The position numbers and the translations under genes are program-made. Of a stretch of 64,000 nucleotides of DNA, positions 1 to 15,524 are shown piece after piece; position 1 is the first letter of the stretch, and each line of letters starts with the position of its first letter. This DNA comes from Hirudo medicinalis. Its lineage: Eukaryota > Annelida > Clitellata > Hirudinida > Hirudinidae. The notes under the pieces are model-generated. The model worked only from the letters and a program-made list of their open reading frames with translations, made no database searches and had not been told where the DNA came from. Location: NCBI GenBank assembly GCA_011800805.1, contig MPNW01000166.1, positions 4,786-68,785 of the forward strand, written 5' to 3'.

Positions 1-130
1 CGCACATCCATCATAATCACGTGCTGATCCTAGCCCTATCAGCGATGACTTACCAGGCGCGCATCCTTTGTTTGTGGACATCCTCCTTTGTCCTGACTGG
101 CTATTTAAGAAGCTAAGTCAGGGCAATCTA

Positions 131-182
131 CCGTCCTAATCATCTAGTTAGGAAATGGACGTTAATTAAACACACACACACA
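131..182 (+). repeat. SINE 3' tail ending in (CA)n
   Basis: This stretch is almost identical to 52408-52460, and a diverged form follows the tRNA-like head at 5188-5263. It ends in GGACGTTAATTAA followed by (CA)n. I read it as a 5'-truncated SINE copy. No tRNA-like head is visible in front of it. Confidence 0.6.
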
Positions 183-1195
183 CGGCAATCTTCCCTTCTC
201 TCTCCTACTCTTCCGGCTACTCCAGCAGTTATGTTGCCAGTCGAAGCATTGTTGCCGTTGTTGTAAATAAACTTTGTAGCGTCTTCGTCGTCAATGCCGC
301 TGTCGCTACAAGACCTCCACGCATAGATTGAAAACAAGATAATTCGGACTTATTTTTAAATCAAAGTTGCTTGAAAATAATGATACAAATAAAAAATCTG
401 TTTTTGGTTAATTATTCACTTTAATATGGATCTGAAATCCAAAATTTTTTACTTTCGGCTCACCTTAATGGACAAGCCTCGGTCTCAAAATGGTTGATAA
501 TCACGAAACAAGCCAGATAATTATTAAGTCTTTGGTGACAATCACAATCAATATGGCTGCGAATAAGATATCAAATAATGTCATAGCGATGTAGGTGTAG
601 CTCAAATTCAGATGAAAGTCATATTTCGTTGAAGAGCGTTAACTTTATGGATGATGGCAAACATAGATTCAAGCGGGGCAATACATGTTGATTCCTGGTC
701 TTGTTCGAGATAAGTAGTACATGGATGTCTTCACATAATTTGGCAACAGTAAATATATTTGTTTGACGGGATGGGCTTTTGAGATTAGCCCTTATATCCC
801 GTAGTGCCAGGTTTTTCATTTTTATCGGGATACAAATCCAACAGTCAAGAATTGCCGTGCGACTTAGGTATCCATTCGCCTTCGATTTTATATTGCATGT
901 ATTCGACTGTAGACGCTGGGAACATTGGTTGTAAACTGACAACGTGGGTCTTAACAATGACATTAAATACATTATGAGCACTTGTCGGCAGCAAATGATA
1001 GTTTATAGATTGAAGACAATAATTACATCAAACATTAATCAATCAATTCATAAAAAAAAACAAGCACCAGGGTTTAAAAGAATGTAGACGAAATTAAGAT
1101 ACAAATGATTGCTTTCAAGAGATGGGACCCAAGAGCTGCCATCATCAGTTATCACTGATTGCAGAGCATGTTACAGCAACAAATATACTTCTATG
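183..1195. other. No gene recognised
   Basis: AT-rich sequence. The short open frames on the minus strand have no recognisable domain and no supporting splice structure. This is the 3' flank of the meteorin-like gene and probably holds its 3' UTR. Confidence 0.5.
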
Positions 1196-3155
1196 TCATA
1201 GATGACAATGAGTCTCGTTCCTCGCTTCCATGAGCTTCCAAGTCTTCCAGAATGATTTCTCAGGCATAACGCATCGTGGCCTGAAACTCTGCAGCGATGT
1301 GTCGGCAATAAATATCAACTCATCGTAGTTGTCGAGTGAGCATTGACCGCTATTCGGTACGACAATTTTGTCGCACTTGTGGTTGGGAAAGAATGAGCTG
1401 CGAAATTCAGCCCAACTCGGAGGATTGAGATGGAGGGTGTGGTTTCTCCTCTGAAGACAAAACTTCTTTGGAATGTTGTCACGATCGAAGAGTAAGATTT
1501 TACTGATGGACACCGTGATGGTGCCTCGCCTCGACTTCACCACCCGACCTGTGAATACTGCACAGTCACAAATGTCAGGTTATCAAGCAATGATAAATTT
1601 GGTTATATTTCATTCATTCATTTCAGAAATCTACAGAAAATGTCCGAAACTATAAAAAAAAAACTCATTACTGTTTATTACTTACTGTTTCCAGCCGAGC
1701 AGGTAGCATATGAGAGTTCAGTGTGTGAACAACGTCTGCATTCTGGAATGGAATTCATTTTAATGGTAGATGATGCTATAGCTCCTAATTAGATGTTTGT
1801 TATGCGTACGAGATAAATATTTAGGTGCTCCGAGGTTCCACTAGTCATTCGGTGATCAACCCAAAAGGAAATATGGATGCGTGCTAAACAGGTGCATGAT
1901 CAAAGAGGCTTGTCGTTCATGCTGGGATTTTCAACGAATGAAATTTATTAAAATAATTTGATAATGAATAAAAGTATCACTCGATGTTCAATGTTGCTCT
2001 GTCGTGCACAACCTCACAAAGACATTTTTGTCAAATATCGTGGGCGAAGTCGAACGACCATAAGTTGACGAAATTTTAGTCGCAGCACTGAATGATTGCG
2101 ACTGTGGCGATTACTGACGATCATAATGAAGACGATTATTTTCGGATTGCAATCGGTAACTGGATTTAAACTTTAAGAAATTATTGAAGGCACAAATGCT
2201 GGAGAGTTGACGAAGATCAAATTCTCACAAACAAAAGCGGAGTTGAGATTTTAATTCAATAGTGATTTTATGTTTCAATATAAATAATTCAATATTCTTC
2301 TGTTTGCACAACTGATGAAACTAAAGTGATAATGATGTCGCCAAAGGAAATAAAGTCAAAACGTGAACAATAATAACAATGATTACACTCTCCACGTTCG
2401 AAAGGGTGGTCGGCGGATGATTCAAGACAAACACGAGAGCCATTTATTTACACGCACCCCACACAGAAAAAGTTAAGTTTGACTTGGCCTTAACACCGCT
2501 TATGTGTTCATGACTGCAAAACCACGCTGGTGACGATGCTATGAGTGGATGTGATGATGATTAAGATGCTGGTAGGTGATTAAGGAGATACGTCGAGCAC
2601 GTGTACTGCGGAGGTGTATTTATCTTTGCCCTCTGTTGGTGATAATTCAAATATTTTTGGGCGTAACTGAGGCGTCTGCCTGTGATGTTGATGTTTTAAG
2701 TGACTGGCGAGATTATGATTAAATTCATCTCAAAAGGTATACATTTGATGGCCATCACGCACTTCTGTTTATAATTAAGACTTAATGTGGCAACGTTTAT
2801 TTGTGGATTCAACATTTAGTGGCCCAACAGCCAATAGGACAACGAGATTGTATTTAAAATATTATTAATGATATTTTGTAAGCAATTTGTATTCTAAATT
2901 TGTACAATTATTATTATTTCTTAATTATTATTATTATTATTATTGTTATTATTATTGAACAATACTAACGCTCAAAGGGTGTAGGTTTTGACCACATGTA
3001 GAACAACTGGAATTTGCCCACCAGGGACGAATGAAGACTCGGTGATGATTCAATGTAGAACTTAACGGGGTCATAGGTTAAAGTATGGGACAAGCAGGAT
3101 TCCATGTCGCTGGAGATAATAACGATAATTAATTATCCTCATGCTCAATTGGGAC

Positions 3156-3191
<36 letters not shown>

Positions 3192-4187
3192 GGGTGATGA
3201 TGATGATGATAACGACGATGATGACGACGACGACGATGATGATGATGATGATGATGATGACGATGACGATGACGATGATGATGACGATGATGATGACGAT
3301 AATGACGATGACGATGATGATGACGATGATGATGACGATAATGACGATGACGATGACAGATTTTCTCACCTCGATGCGAAGCTAGGTCCTGACATTTCTC
3401 TGAGCATCGTGACGTTGACCGAAGAATTTATGACAGCATAACAAAATTGGATATCATCGATATCATCATGAGTTGGAGGTCGCAAAGCCGATATGAACGA
3501 AGATGTTTCTGGCTTTCTGAAAGTCAACTCAAGTCCTCCAAATGGATAACGCCACAGAATTTCACCCCCATGACAAGACGTTTGGAAGGTATGAACTACT
3601 TTGCCCTCCTTAGGTGAATCACTGAAAAATTTAAGGATCAGCATTTATGACAATGAAAGTGTTGATATTAACTTAGGTTAATATCTCATGAAACACTTAA
3701 GATAGCTCAAGATTTCGTTCTTTTATTTCTAAGGTTGAGAAAAATTAGTAATATCCTTGATTTGTTGACATTATTGGAACTAAAATACATTTTAATTGAT
3801 TGACGCATTCTAAAAGAATACTTCTCCATAAATTTACTGTATTTATTTGATGGTATTAATATTTCAGCAGATATGAATGCCGCTATTAGTAACAGTATTA
3901 ATTATAACAGCAACATCCTCTCTAATGATCATTCGCTTAATAACAGATGCACTTAACTAATCACAGCATGTTATTAGAAAGCAATTCAATAATTAAATCT
4001 CCAAACACTTCTGGAAAAAACCTTTTTAAAAACTATATGAAAATTACCTAAGCATGTAATCGCACACAGTCCCCAAAATACCATCCACTCCATCTACTGA
4101 TAATAGCAGCAACAGGACGAGCACCACACAATATGGAAGAACAAGTGGATTGCAAGGAGTCTTTTCTCGAACAGAGAAGGCTGTCAT
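1196..4187 (-). CDS. METRNL: Meteorin-like secreted factor
   Basis: Five exons on the minus strand join in consistent phase: 4187-4048, 3621-3370, 3109-2970, 1742-1686 and 1557-1196. They give about 316 residues, close to the roughly 300 usual for meteorins. Exon 1 encodes a signal peptide with a leucine-rich core (LVLLLLLSVDG) and the first Cys. Exon 2 holds CHGGEILWRYPFGGLEL, matching the meteorin CxxG-x-EWLYP-G-L block. Exons 3 and 4 carry CLSHTL and CRRCSHTELSYATC, matching the family CF..A and C..CSDTEVL.AVC segments. Exon 5 is the C-terminal region. Twelve cysteines follow the signal peptide, which fits a disulfide-bonded secreted protein. In vertebrates meteorins act as neurotrophic or metabolic cytokines; the role here is inferred only. 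An upstream in-frame Met at about 4265 is possible, but the start at 4187 places the hydrophobic core at a normal distance. The donor of exon 3 is GTTAGT. Confidence 0.85.
3158..3357. repeat. (GAT/GAC)n tract filling an intron
   Basis: About 200 bp of GAT, GAC and a few interrupting triplets. It lies inside the meteorin-like intron 3110-3369 and makes up most of it. A higher-order pattern of GAC GAT GAT GAT units is visible. Open frames through it on both strands are repeat translations, not genes. Confidence 0.9.
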
Positions 4188-5187
4188 CACTGGATGGGAA
4201 GAACCTTCTAATGAACCATGGAATGCACTTCGGATATCATATTTGCCACGTGTTTTGTACTGCAATATAATCAGACATTCAAGGTTGGTCGATAATTGTT
4301 AACCTTGGTGCATACCTATTCACATTCAGTGTGTTACAAAATACGTAAAATATTTCATGTTGTTAAGAATTATGTATCTCCATCTTTTATCATCAAAACT
4401 TACAATCTATTCAGAAAAACACAACATCATGACAACTGCCCATATAATTAACAACCATTATCAATTCCCTCCTCAGTATTTCTCCAAAACCATCCCCAGC
4501 CCTAGTTCCCAATAATAATCAGGAAATAATAGTTATGTTCAACAGTGATACTTCGCAATTAGCAATAATTTTCCGATAATTGTTGTCAATTTAGCTTCAA
4601 TTGAAAGCAAAAAATTGACAGGCAACAGCTTGTGTTCTGTGATTTGGAGACTCACAAATGGCTGTCTCTTGATAATAGGCACTTGACTGGCTCGTGCTGT
4701 GCTCACTTCACTAAATAGTTTGACTTTCAAATTCTTGGCACTACAGTTGTAACATCAGTAATAATTATAAGCATTATTTATGTACACGATATCATTATAT
4801 AAAATATATAAATATATAAATATATAATAAATAAATATATATATATATATATAATATATAAATTATATAAGAATATATAAAAAAAAGATTGCAGCCAGAT
4901 AAACAATAACCACTGTAACAAAATGTCTTAAAATCTGTTCATGTGAAGCCATGAATCTATAATATAAAACAGAAAGTACATGTGTGTATGTCTGTCTGTT
5001 CCAAGAATTCCAAGAACTCCTCCCAAACGGTGAACGGTAGCGACTTGAAATGTGTCCACATTATTCTGCCGTTCTTATGTCAACTGTGCTATTTTCAATT
5101 TTAAACTTTCAAGTTTTCCAACTTTCACCTTTTCCTAAATCGCATACGAGCTTTAAACTCGAGAGCTACTGAAAGCGAGGAGCATTA
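4188..5187. other. Upstream flank of the meteorin-like gene, no other gene seen
   Basis: AT-rich. It contains a low-complexity AT tract at about 4797-4872 and, at about 4970-5010, a short tract built on TGTGTGTATGTCTGTCTG. No recognisable coding exon was found. The promoter of the meteorin-like gene should lie in the first part. Confidence 0.4.
4797..4872. repeat. AT-rich low-complexity tract
   Basis: Runs of ATATAT with interspersed AAATATAT units and hardly any G or C. Confidence 0.8.
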
Positions 5188-5340
5188 TGCTCCCGCGTGG
5201 TCTAATGTTTAAGGCTTCGCCTCTCGCGATGGCGGCAGGAGTTCGAGTCCCGTTGAGGGAGCACCGTCCTAATAATCCAGTTCTTTGAAGGCACGCAGCT
5301 GGCTGAATTTGAAGGACGTAATTAATAAAAGTAATTATTA
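5188..5340 (+). mobile_element. tRNA-derived SINE
   Basis: A 76-nt tRNA-like head runs from 5188 to 5263. TGCTCCC at 5188-5194 pairs with GGGAGCA at 5257-5263 as an acceptor stem. An A-box-like TGGTCTAATGTTTAAGGC is followed by a B-box-like GTTCGAGTCC. After the head comes ACCGTCCTAAT, the same tail family seen at 131-182 and 52408-52460. Mismatches in the T arm and the linked tail argue for a SINE rather than a working tRNA gene. Confidence 0.65.
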
Positions 5341-8300
5341 CAATAAAAAATGAGTTTGAATATATGACGGGCGAAACCGGTTTAAAAAGGCTAGTATCAT
5401 CATATGAAAGGTTTCCAAATGGGCACAATAATAACATATTAATAATTAATAACATCACAGCAACAACTTCTCTTGCTTCAAACAGGGATAGGTTAATTAA
5501 TGTAGAAAGCAAGTAAAAAATGTTCAAAAATTGCTAAACAAGATTACCTTAGGTAATGGGAGATTCAGAATAATTAATTAATTTTTGATGTTTGACATGA
5601 TAAAGGTAACTCTAATTAATAATAACCACAAAAACAAAAATAATAATAAAGAGTAATATCAACAAAAAATTATTTCGTTGTTGTGTGTCAATATGCACCT
5701 AGTCAGACAAAACCCATTACCTTTGATGTGCTAGACATTTTAGTTTAAATAGTTATACATTGGTGAAACCTCTTTTGAGTCACTTCATAGCGACGGTAAC
5801 GACTTATATGATGATGACGATTCTTATCACTGTTAACTTATGAGATTGCGGTGATGACGAAGTCCATGATGGAGGAAAAGGTGGTCACAATTAAGTCACA
5901 AACAGTTATTTAGAACTTAATGTTAAAGAATTTCAGATAATTAAAACTGCAACGGGACTGAAGCGATGAAGGTGGGGATTGTCATTGTCATCATAACCAC
6001 CATGACGATTAAAATGATAATAGAGGCTACAATGATAAGACAACCGCTGTCTGCATAATAAAATAATTTTAGATAAAATCCATCATCTCTCCCAGAGATA
6101 ATTATAAACATTAAGAATAATAAACGCTTCAATTTCATTTTACTTTAACCTAATTTTGCTTTATTCAACTTTACTTTTAATGATACTTTTGTGGTCTTTG
6201 TTACGACCTCTATACTATTGTTAATAGCACTGCAAGTTCATGTCAGAAGTATTGTCTAAGAGAAAGGTAGCATGGGATTGTCATCATACTCATTGTCTCA
6301 TCATTACTTCATCATAATATTAAGTGAAAGTGAATTTGGTATTACAAGACTAATTCCAGTAAAATAACCACTTAATTTATGACTCAACGTTAATTGGTAA
6401 TGCTGCCTGACTAATAAGAACAAGTGACGATTAATAATTGTCAAAATTGAACTAGAGTTGTTATTGATAACAGCGTTCTCTTAATGCTAAGAACAATAGC
6501 AATATCAACAATTCATAAACCAATTTCTTTCAGACAAAGGATGCCAGTTAAACTCTGAAATAAAGCCGCAGGATGCCAATATGATCTATTAATAATCTAG
6601 CATCTTTGTGTTAAATGAAATTTAATGTTTGGCATGATACATGAAACTCTATGATGATGACGAGGAAGAAGATGTGGTTCTATTGCTCATCGACACATCA
6701 CAGAACTAGTCATATAAGTTCAAAGTCACTAAGAAGTGACAAATTTATGAATAAATAATTATTTGCAAGATAGCATGAATAGATTTGATGAAATCTTGAT
6801 TAAATTATTGCAATATTACTTTAATCATAACTTAATTCTTGTCCGTCTTGAGCTTAGCTCTACGAATGTAATGATACCATTAGGCATCCCGGAAATGAGT
6901 AACCTTACCTCAAGATTCAAGAAACATTTTGATTTGATACAATAACTTCATCTTGCAAAATGCCTCTCACTTTTATTATGCCGAAACACTACCACATGTT
7001 AATTTAATCGTTACATCTACAAAGAATCTGGCAAACTAAGTTAGCAGTATACGAACCAAATAAGCAGGTCGGGATATTCTTGAAATTGAATTCCGAAGTT
7101 GTGATGTTTCTATCCTGAAGTAATCACGAAAATAAAAAAAAATATCATGAGATTGGCAAAACTTATGTTTATTGCTGCCCAATCCAGAATGTTTTAAAAC
7201 TGGATATCACAATCATAAGTTCTACAAAAACAGTCAGCCTGGCTTCGCACGAACTGGCTATTATTTTGGGAACTCAACATCAAATCTAATACTATTATTG
7301 TCTAGGCTAGACAGCCCTAGTCATTCTTGTCGGTACTAAAGAACGTCATCTCTGCACTAGCAAAAGTTAACCATTTATATGCGGTCGGACAGCGGGAATG
7401 AATTGATGCGCGCAGACGACTTCTTTCAATGGTGTTGTAGCGCGTGCTAATGTTATCATAGACAAAGTTATTAAGTGCCTTCTTTAAATATTAACTTTTC
7501 TAGTTTGTATTTTATAGATAATTTAGATTTAAAAAAATAATTTAATTTCACACAACTTTAAAATCTTGTAAATTATACATCAGTTTTTCAAAGGCATAAT
7601 ATTAAATTGTGATTATTAGTAAATTCATTCCAAGAGTTTCTGAAGACTTTGCGTGATTAAAGGCAAATTGATAGTCTCGCACACAAATACGGAGCCACAA
7701 TAATGAGAAATAATTGATTGAGAAGGCAAAATAAAACCCAAAAAATTTGTGTCTTTTTTATCGACTTTATCAATTTCGGATCGCTGTTATCGTTAATATT
7801 TATCGTCTTTCTCCTAAATTTCGAAATTTCCATCAAAATCATTACCATACTAAATTTTGTGGATCCATTAATCTGCGATCTTAAGAATCCCTTGATGGTT
7901 CACTGCTGATTATTTCAAAAGGAACCATGCTCAGCAAATGGCAGTTATTATTAACATTTGAGCATTGAGAAACTTCACCTTGAGTGCGAAACCCAAGTTT
8001 TATCTTCAAAAATCTACCGTCGGACAAAAGTTGTGTTTATGGCTGCATCCGACTATTCTACAAATACTTGGCTTATGAGTGAGGAGAACATTCACCAGAG
8101 CAGGGTTTTTCGTTTGTAGTCGAAAATCTCAACAAAGAAGCCAAGTTTGTTTTTAAACAACCTGGCAGCCGGAAACCTGGCTTTTCAAGCGTCACAAAGG
8201 TATTTACAAAGTTAATAATACTTTGAACGATTGGACGTGCAAGAGGCACACTCTTCAAAAAAAAGAAGGAAATGTTGATTACAAATGAACAAAAGGAGAT

Positions 8301-10204
8301 TTAAACCAGGATTAAAATTAAACGCATGACATGAAACGCATGAAATGTGGAGAATTTACATCCTTGTTGACTAAGACGTATCGGGCAGCTGCCATAATTT
8401 TTGATCGTTCAATTCCGCAATTAAAATCCGTAAAAATAACTTAGCAAACCATCCGGTCTGACTAACGCATGAGGGAAGTCGTAATGAGGACGTTAGCATC
8501 CACAATTAGTGCCCACTTCCACTAGTCTTTTGGTACGCTGAGAAATGCTTTTAGTAAATGTTCCACATTCTCTCCCCTAGTTTTTCTTCCTTAGCTATGT
8601 CTTCTTTTCGTCATCTAATCTCCAAGGACTAGAAGCAATTCTAATTCCGCAGGTAACCAATAACAATAGCAGGCTAGCTATTGTTACCGACCAATCTTCA
8701 ACCAGGTAACAAGCCAAGCAATAACAAACATAATAATAATAGATCAAGTTGATCGTGTTCTTAACAAGTGAACAACGGTTCTGGACACGTAACTTCAATA
8801 ACAAAATTTCTTGTTATTTTATTTTTAATTATGTGATTAAGGGCCGTTGGATGACTGAGATGATTTGAATTGAACAAAATTATTTTATTTCCACTGCCGT
8901 GATAACATTACCACAATGCTCAGCATAATTACATAAGCTACAATATTGTTAGCAGTTCCATCATAGTCAAAATCATCTCATCTCCTGCAACGGACTTAAT
9001 CAAATAAAAATTTAGCACTCCAGCCATAAAGAAAATAAACTTGTCGTCCGTAAACATGCTTTATGCAACTCAAACGACTAACTCATTTGGAGGTACGCAA
9101 TTGACGAAATTAGGTATGCGACCACAACAGCAGTGTTGGCAATAGGAATCGAAGGGGAACCGCGGTCCTCCGCAAATTTTAGCCAAATTTTAGGGAAATA
9201 ACGTGAATCATGTATAAACAATTTAAAAAAAATTTTTTATCAAATTCGAAAGTTTATTCCACATTAAAGTCCAAAAGCAGAATATTACACTGTCAATACG
9301 TTAGAAGTTTCCATCTCTAAACATGTATTTACTCAATCTCGGCTAACCCCAGCAAAAATCTCCCCCTGCCGATTCCAAGTTGGCAATTCCTAATTGTAGC
9401 GTCTGGGAAAATCACTGGCAACTACCTCACTAATAACTAACGGTTTAACTTTTGATCATAGGTCTGATTAAAGTGAAAACCAGTTCAAACTTTGTGACTA
9501 CAACAGGTCTGAACAGAGTCACATAAATTCATGCAGGAGCAAAGCCAACGCATTACCAAGGATGAAGACATTAATGACATTAAGCATGGGCTCACATGCT
9601 GATAAGGGTAAAGAGGTTTCTAGAGTCTTAATCTTGGTGAATTAATAATTAAAGACAATATTTTTGATGTAATGCCAAAGCTGAATACTTATTCTCATTA
9701 CAACTGGTTATAACAAGCTCATGTTTATTAAGACTTAGATGATGATGATGATGACGACGACGACGATTAAACCACTTTCTTTCACAATTTGCTGATTGAT
9801 AACTAAAACAAACTTATAAGTTGATTAATAAAGGTAAAGAACAATTAATATCTATATTATGAGAAACCAGTTTAATAACCATCCAAACATAATTTGAAAC
9901 GAAACAAATCAGTTTAACAGAACCTCAGCCTTGTAACAAACTCAAGAAAAAGGCATCATGAGCCAAATTAGATGCTAAAAGTGAGATTCGGAATAGGAAA
10001 TAAACCCTATGATGACCATAATTCAATGAATTAAAAGGAAGTGATTTATAGACAAATTTATTTACATAATAGTCATTGTACATTTATGATGATGTATCCT
10101 ATCAATTTGAGTGCAACATGATAATGCCAGGATATTTTAGAAAATAAGATTGGGTAGGAGTGTCAAATATTCTGTGGTAATCACATGGTAAATTTATATT
10201 GTAG
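5341..10204. other. Intergenic, no gene recognised
   Basis: AT-rich sequence with scattered GAT/GAC microsatellite runs, for example near 9738-9767. The short open frames here lack domains, sensible composition or splice context. I see no tRNA, transposon or coding exon I can defend. The 3' end of CAMLG lies just to the right. Confidence 0.45.
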
Positions 10205-11732
10205 CTAAACATAGAAACTTGAATAAACAAAATGTGTGGCCAAGAAAGCCAACATGAAAACACAAAAGTCATTTAGAATGTTCCTCCAAAGAGAATAAAG
10301 GGACAACACGGCCTCGTTCAATTTGTCAGTGGTTCCAATAAATCTCAGAAAATAGGACATAATTAAGTAGTCTTTCCCTTTGGAGTTGATGCTTTGCAAC
10401 TGAAAAATCTGTTAAAATATTAAGCAAATAAAAATCAGGACTAATACTCTACAATATTGTTACTAAAGGTTTACTTTTGGTTAGGATAAATTACCTCTTA
10501 GGAAATTAAATTGTATGCAATTTCATATAATATATTATATTTTCAATCATAAAAGCTATGTTTGCATCCATAAAAAAAAATACTTAAAAGTAAAACATCT
10601 TAACCAATTGATTTCACCAAATAGTGATAATAGGCTGATCTTTCAATGATCTTGTTTTAGCTTACAACATCAACATAAGAAGCTTCTGAGCTCTCAATTA
10701 TGTAGCAAGGCAATTAAATCAAACACTAATTTCTTAGAAATTAAATTTATAATTTTGTTTTCTAATATGAAATATATTTGCCCAAAAAAATTGGTCTGTT
10801 GCCACTCAGCTTCAGATAATGTAGATTATTTAAACTAACCTGCTGTTGAGAGAAAATGATGAAAAGGGTTTGCACTAAAATAAACTGATAGATGACATTC
10901 TGTGGAACAAATAAATATTCAATGATATTTGAAGAATGCATACAAGCAAAACATAATAGCTTGTTTGATATTGGGTTCAATCTAATGTTAAAAATAATAA
11001 ATCACACAACTTCCAAATCAACACCTAATTCATATATTTAAGGTATTTCATTATACAAAATTATTAAAACCTCACCTGTTTGAAGACAAGCACATTCATT
11101 GAAGACTCAAGCATTAGCCTTAATACAGCCCCAGTCATAAGCATGACAAAAAATTTCAATTTTAATCCTTTCATTTTATTTTCTAGGACTCTCTCCCCTT
11201 CAAAGGCAGTAGTGACACTGTCAACCTCCATTATGTTTTCAGTTGTAGTATTAGGCCTTTTTATAAATTCATTGGATGAAAATATTAATTCTGCCTTTGA
11301 TTGTACCTTCAAAGGAACATCACTGATATGTTCAGAAGACTTGATGTCACCTTCATCTTTGCATACATCAGCCTTCAGAACAATTCTGTTAGCAGGGATG
11401 TCATAATCTGAAAATATGAATTATCCATTTTAGAGAAAATAAATAGCAAATATTTAAACGGCTCAAAATATCTTAGCTATTCTATGAATGATGAAGATCA
11501 TGTTGTAAGCAATTTCAATAGCTTCAGGAAGCACATTTAATAAAACCTGTAAGTAATTGTAAGTAAAATTCTCTCAATCAATGTGAATGCAAATTGTCGC
11601 TTATATAGTAGGTAAACGACGTGGACAGAACAAACCTGTTGTAGAATACCCAAGCAATTTTCTCATCCGATCGTCTGAGTTGCTCAATATTTTGGCTCTT
11701 CTTCTCTCCCTTATTGTTTGGATGTCGCCCAT
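10205..11732 (-). CDS. CAMLG: CAMLG/GET2 homologue, tail-anchored protein insertion receptor
   Basis: Four minus-strand exons join in phase: 11732-11636, 11407-11076, 10899-10840 and 10399-10205, giving 227 residues. The N terminus RERRRAKILSNSDDRM is the basic motif that in CAMLG/GET2 binds the GET3 ATPase. The middle (residues 33-110) is acidic and poorly conserved. Three hydrophobic segments follow: KFFVMLMTGAVLRLML, FILVQTLFIIFS, and LNDFCVFMLAFLATHFV at the C terminus, where human CAMLG has its third helix. The family inserts tail-anchored proteins into the ER membrane together with WRB/GET1. The protein is shorter than human CAMLG (296 residues), mainly in the N-terminal linker. It is divergently arranged with eIF4A, about 1.1 kb apart. 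Donors include GTTTGT and GTTAGT. The identification rests on both ends matching and on consistent splice phases. Confidence 0.8.
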
Positions 11733-12825
11733 CTCTTTCAACTATTAATCCATAAAAGGAAAATGTGCACTGATCGAAACGATGTTAGACCAACACAAAT
11801 CCAAATAAATACATGTCGTTATCAACGTATAAATAAAAGCAAATAGTTATAAATGATCGTAAAATACACTCAATTGGTACCAAATTTTTACAAAATATAT
11901 AAAAGACAATTATTTTTAATAATTTCACAAATCTATAACATTTAGTACTTCATGAGGTATATGCTTTGACATCAAGTAGCATTTTGTAAATTTCATATAA
12001 AGTTATAATTTTAAAAACAAAATTTTATTTTACATACCAAATATTTATGTCATTATTGAATAATAAAATGTTTCACTAAAATTGATTTACTTATTAAAAT
12101 TTAAAAATAAATATTTTATAATTAAAAATCTGATATTTTAATAGTTTAATTTATAAATGTTTATAAAATTATTCTTTTAAGGCGTAGGAATATGAGCGCA
12201 GTAACTATTTGTTGAGCCGGTAAGAGGGGGGCAGCCTCCTTCCTTTCCTCAAAGACTTTATTAGCTGTTTGTTTAACATGTCATATAGTGAGACTGGTGG
12301 CTACAAAAGGTTTGTTTTAAGGCGTTTAAATAACCGAAACTCGGTATTTTGGTATTGTATTCCAGAAAGTATATTTTACGGATATTGTTGGTGGTTATTT
12401 CTTGTGCCTTGCTCTTGGTAGCCGAATCATGGCGTGCGGAAACGATGCGCGCTGTATTTGATAGATATGGTGTGTTTTTGGAAATATTCGATATGTCGTC
12501 GGGTTCAATGCCAATGTAGTACCTTGTGTGCGGCTTTATCTGATTGAGTCGTTTTTCTACGAACACGTGTTCATCTCCAATCGATGCCCCATCTACGCAT
12601 CCCAGCGGTTTTTTGCGTCGCTAAAAATTTCGGGCAATCTATGTTGCCGACTTAGTTAAACTTTTAATCGTATCGTCACTAATTGATAGACTTTGATAAT
12701 ACGACAGCAGATCGCGTGATCAAGCCGGACAATCTCGTGGCAGTAGAGAGCGCGACTACACAAGCCGATCCGAGGACCGACAGAGGTCCGAGCAGAACAA
12801 CTCTAGCGAATATGGTTCCCAAGTT
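11733..12825. promoter_or_regulatory. Shared upstream region of CAMLG and eIF4A
   Basis: The two genes diverge from this interval, so it should contain both promoters. The left half is very AT-rich and the right half (from about 12180) has higher GC. No clear TATA box was seen for either gene. The right part also contains the unrecognised minus-strand open frame listed separately. Confidence 0.4.
12273..12620 (-). CDS. Unrecognised open reading frame
   Basis: An open frame of about 115 codons ends at 12273. Just upstream of 12620 is a possible splice acceptor (TTTTTAG). The translation is hydrophilic and protein-like, with segments such as HTRYYIGIEPDDISNISKNT, but matches no family I know. 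No ATG lies in a good position, so it would have to be an internal or last exon, or an exapted fragment. It sits inside the CAMLG/eIF4A divergent region, which makes a chance frame plausible. Confidence 0.25.
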   Translation of the reverse strand, partial: RRKKPLGCVDGASIGDEHVFVEKRLNQIKPHTRYYIGIEPDDISNISKNTPYLSNTARIVSARHDSATKSKAQEITTNNIRKIYFLEYNTKIPSFGYLNALKQTFCSHQSHYMTC

Positions 12826-15194
<2,369 letters not shown>

Positions 15195-15263
15195 TGTCAA
15201 CCTTGAGGTTGATGATGGGATCAGTATCAAAGAGTTTTATTATTTTTAAGCCTTGATCATCTC

Positions 15264-15518
15264 TAACATTCAATTTTATGTCATCTGAGGTTTAGGAAAT
15301 GTCCATCTAAAGTTATTTTTTGTCAATAAGTTCTGATTAGCTGATATTGTTCATGACCAGATTTCCTTCACAACAATTGATGGTTGCAATNTAACATTCA
15401 ATTTTATGTCATCTGAGGTTTAGGAAATGTCCATCTAAAGTTATTTTTTGTCAATAAGTTCTGATTAGCTGATATTGTTCATGACCAGATTTCCTTCACA
15501 ACAATTGATGGTTGCAAT
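15264..15518. repeat. Exact 127-bp direct repeat around a single N (left anchor)
   Basis: 15264-15390 (in the eIF4A 3' flank) is repeated exactly at 15392-15518, separated only by an N at 15391. The same 127 bp occurs again at 19958-20084. The constant length and the lone N suggest contigs that overlap by one k-mer and were placed end to end. Confidence 0.95.
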
Positions 15519-15524
15519 ATGCGG

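Noticed and set aside
3104..3385. Open frames on both strands encoding Met/Thr-rich and Ile/Val-rich peptides
   Set aside because: They are translations of the (GAT/GAC)n array inside a meteorin-like intron.
5188..5263. Functional tRNA gene
   Set aside because: The acceptor stem pairs, but the T arm is imperfect and the sequence runs into a dispersed SINE tail.
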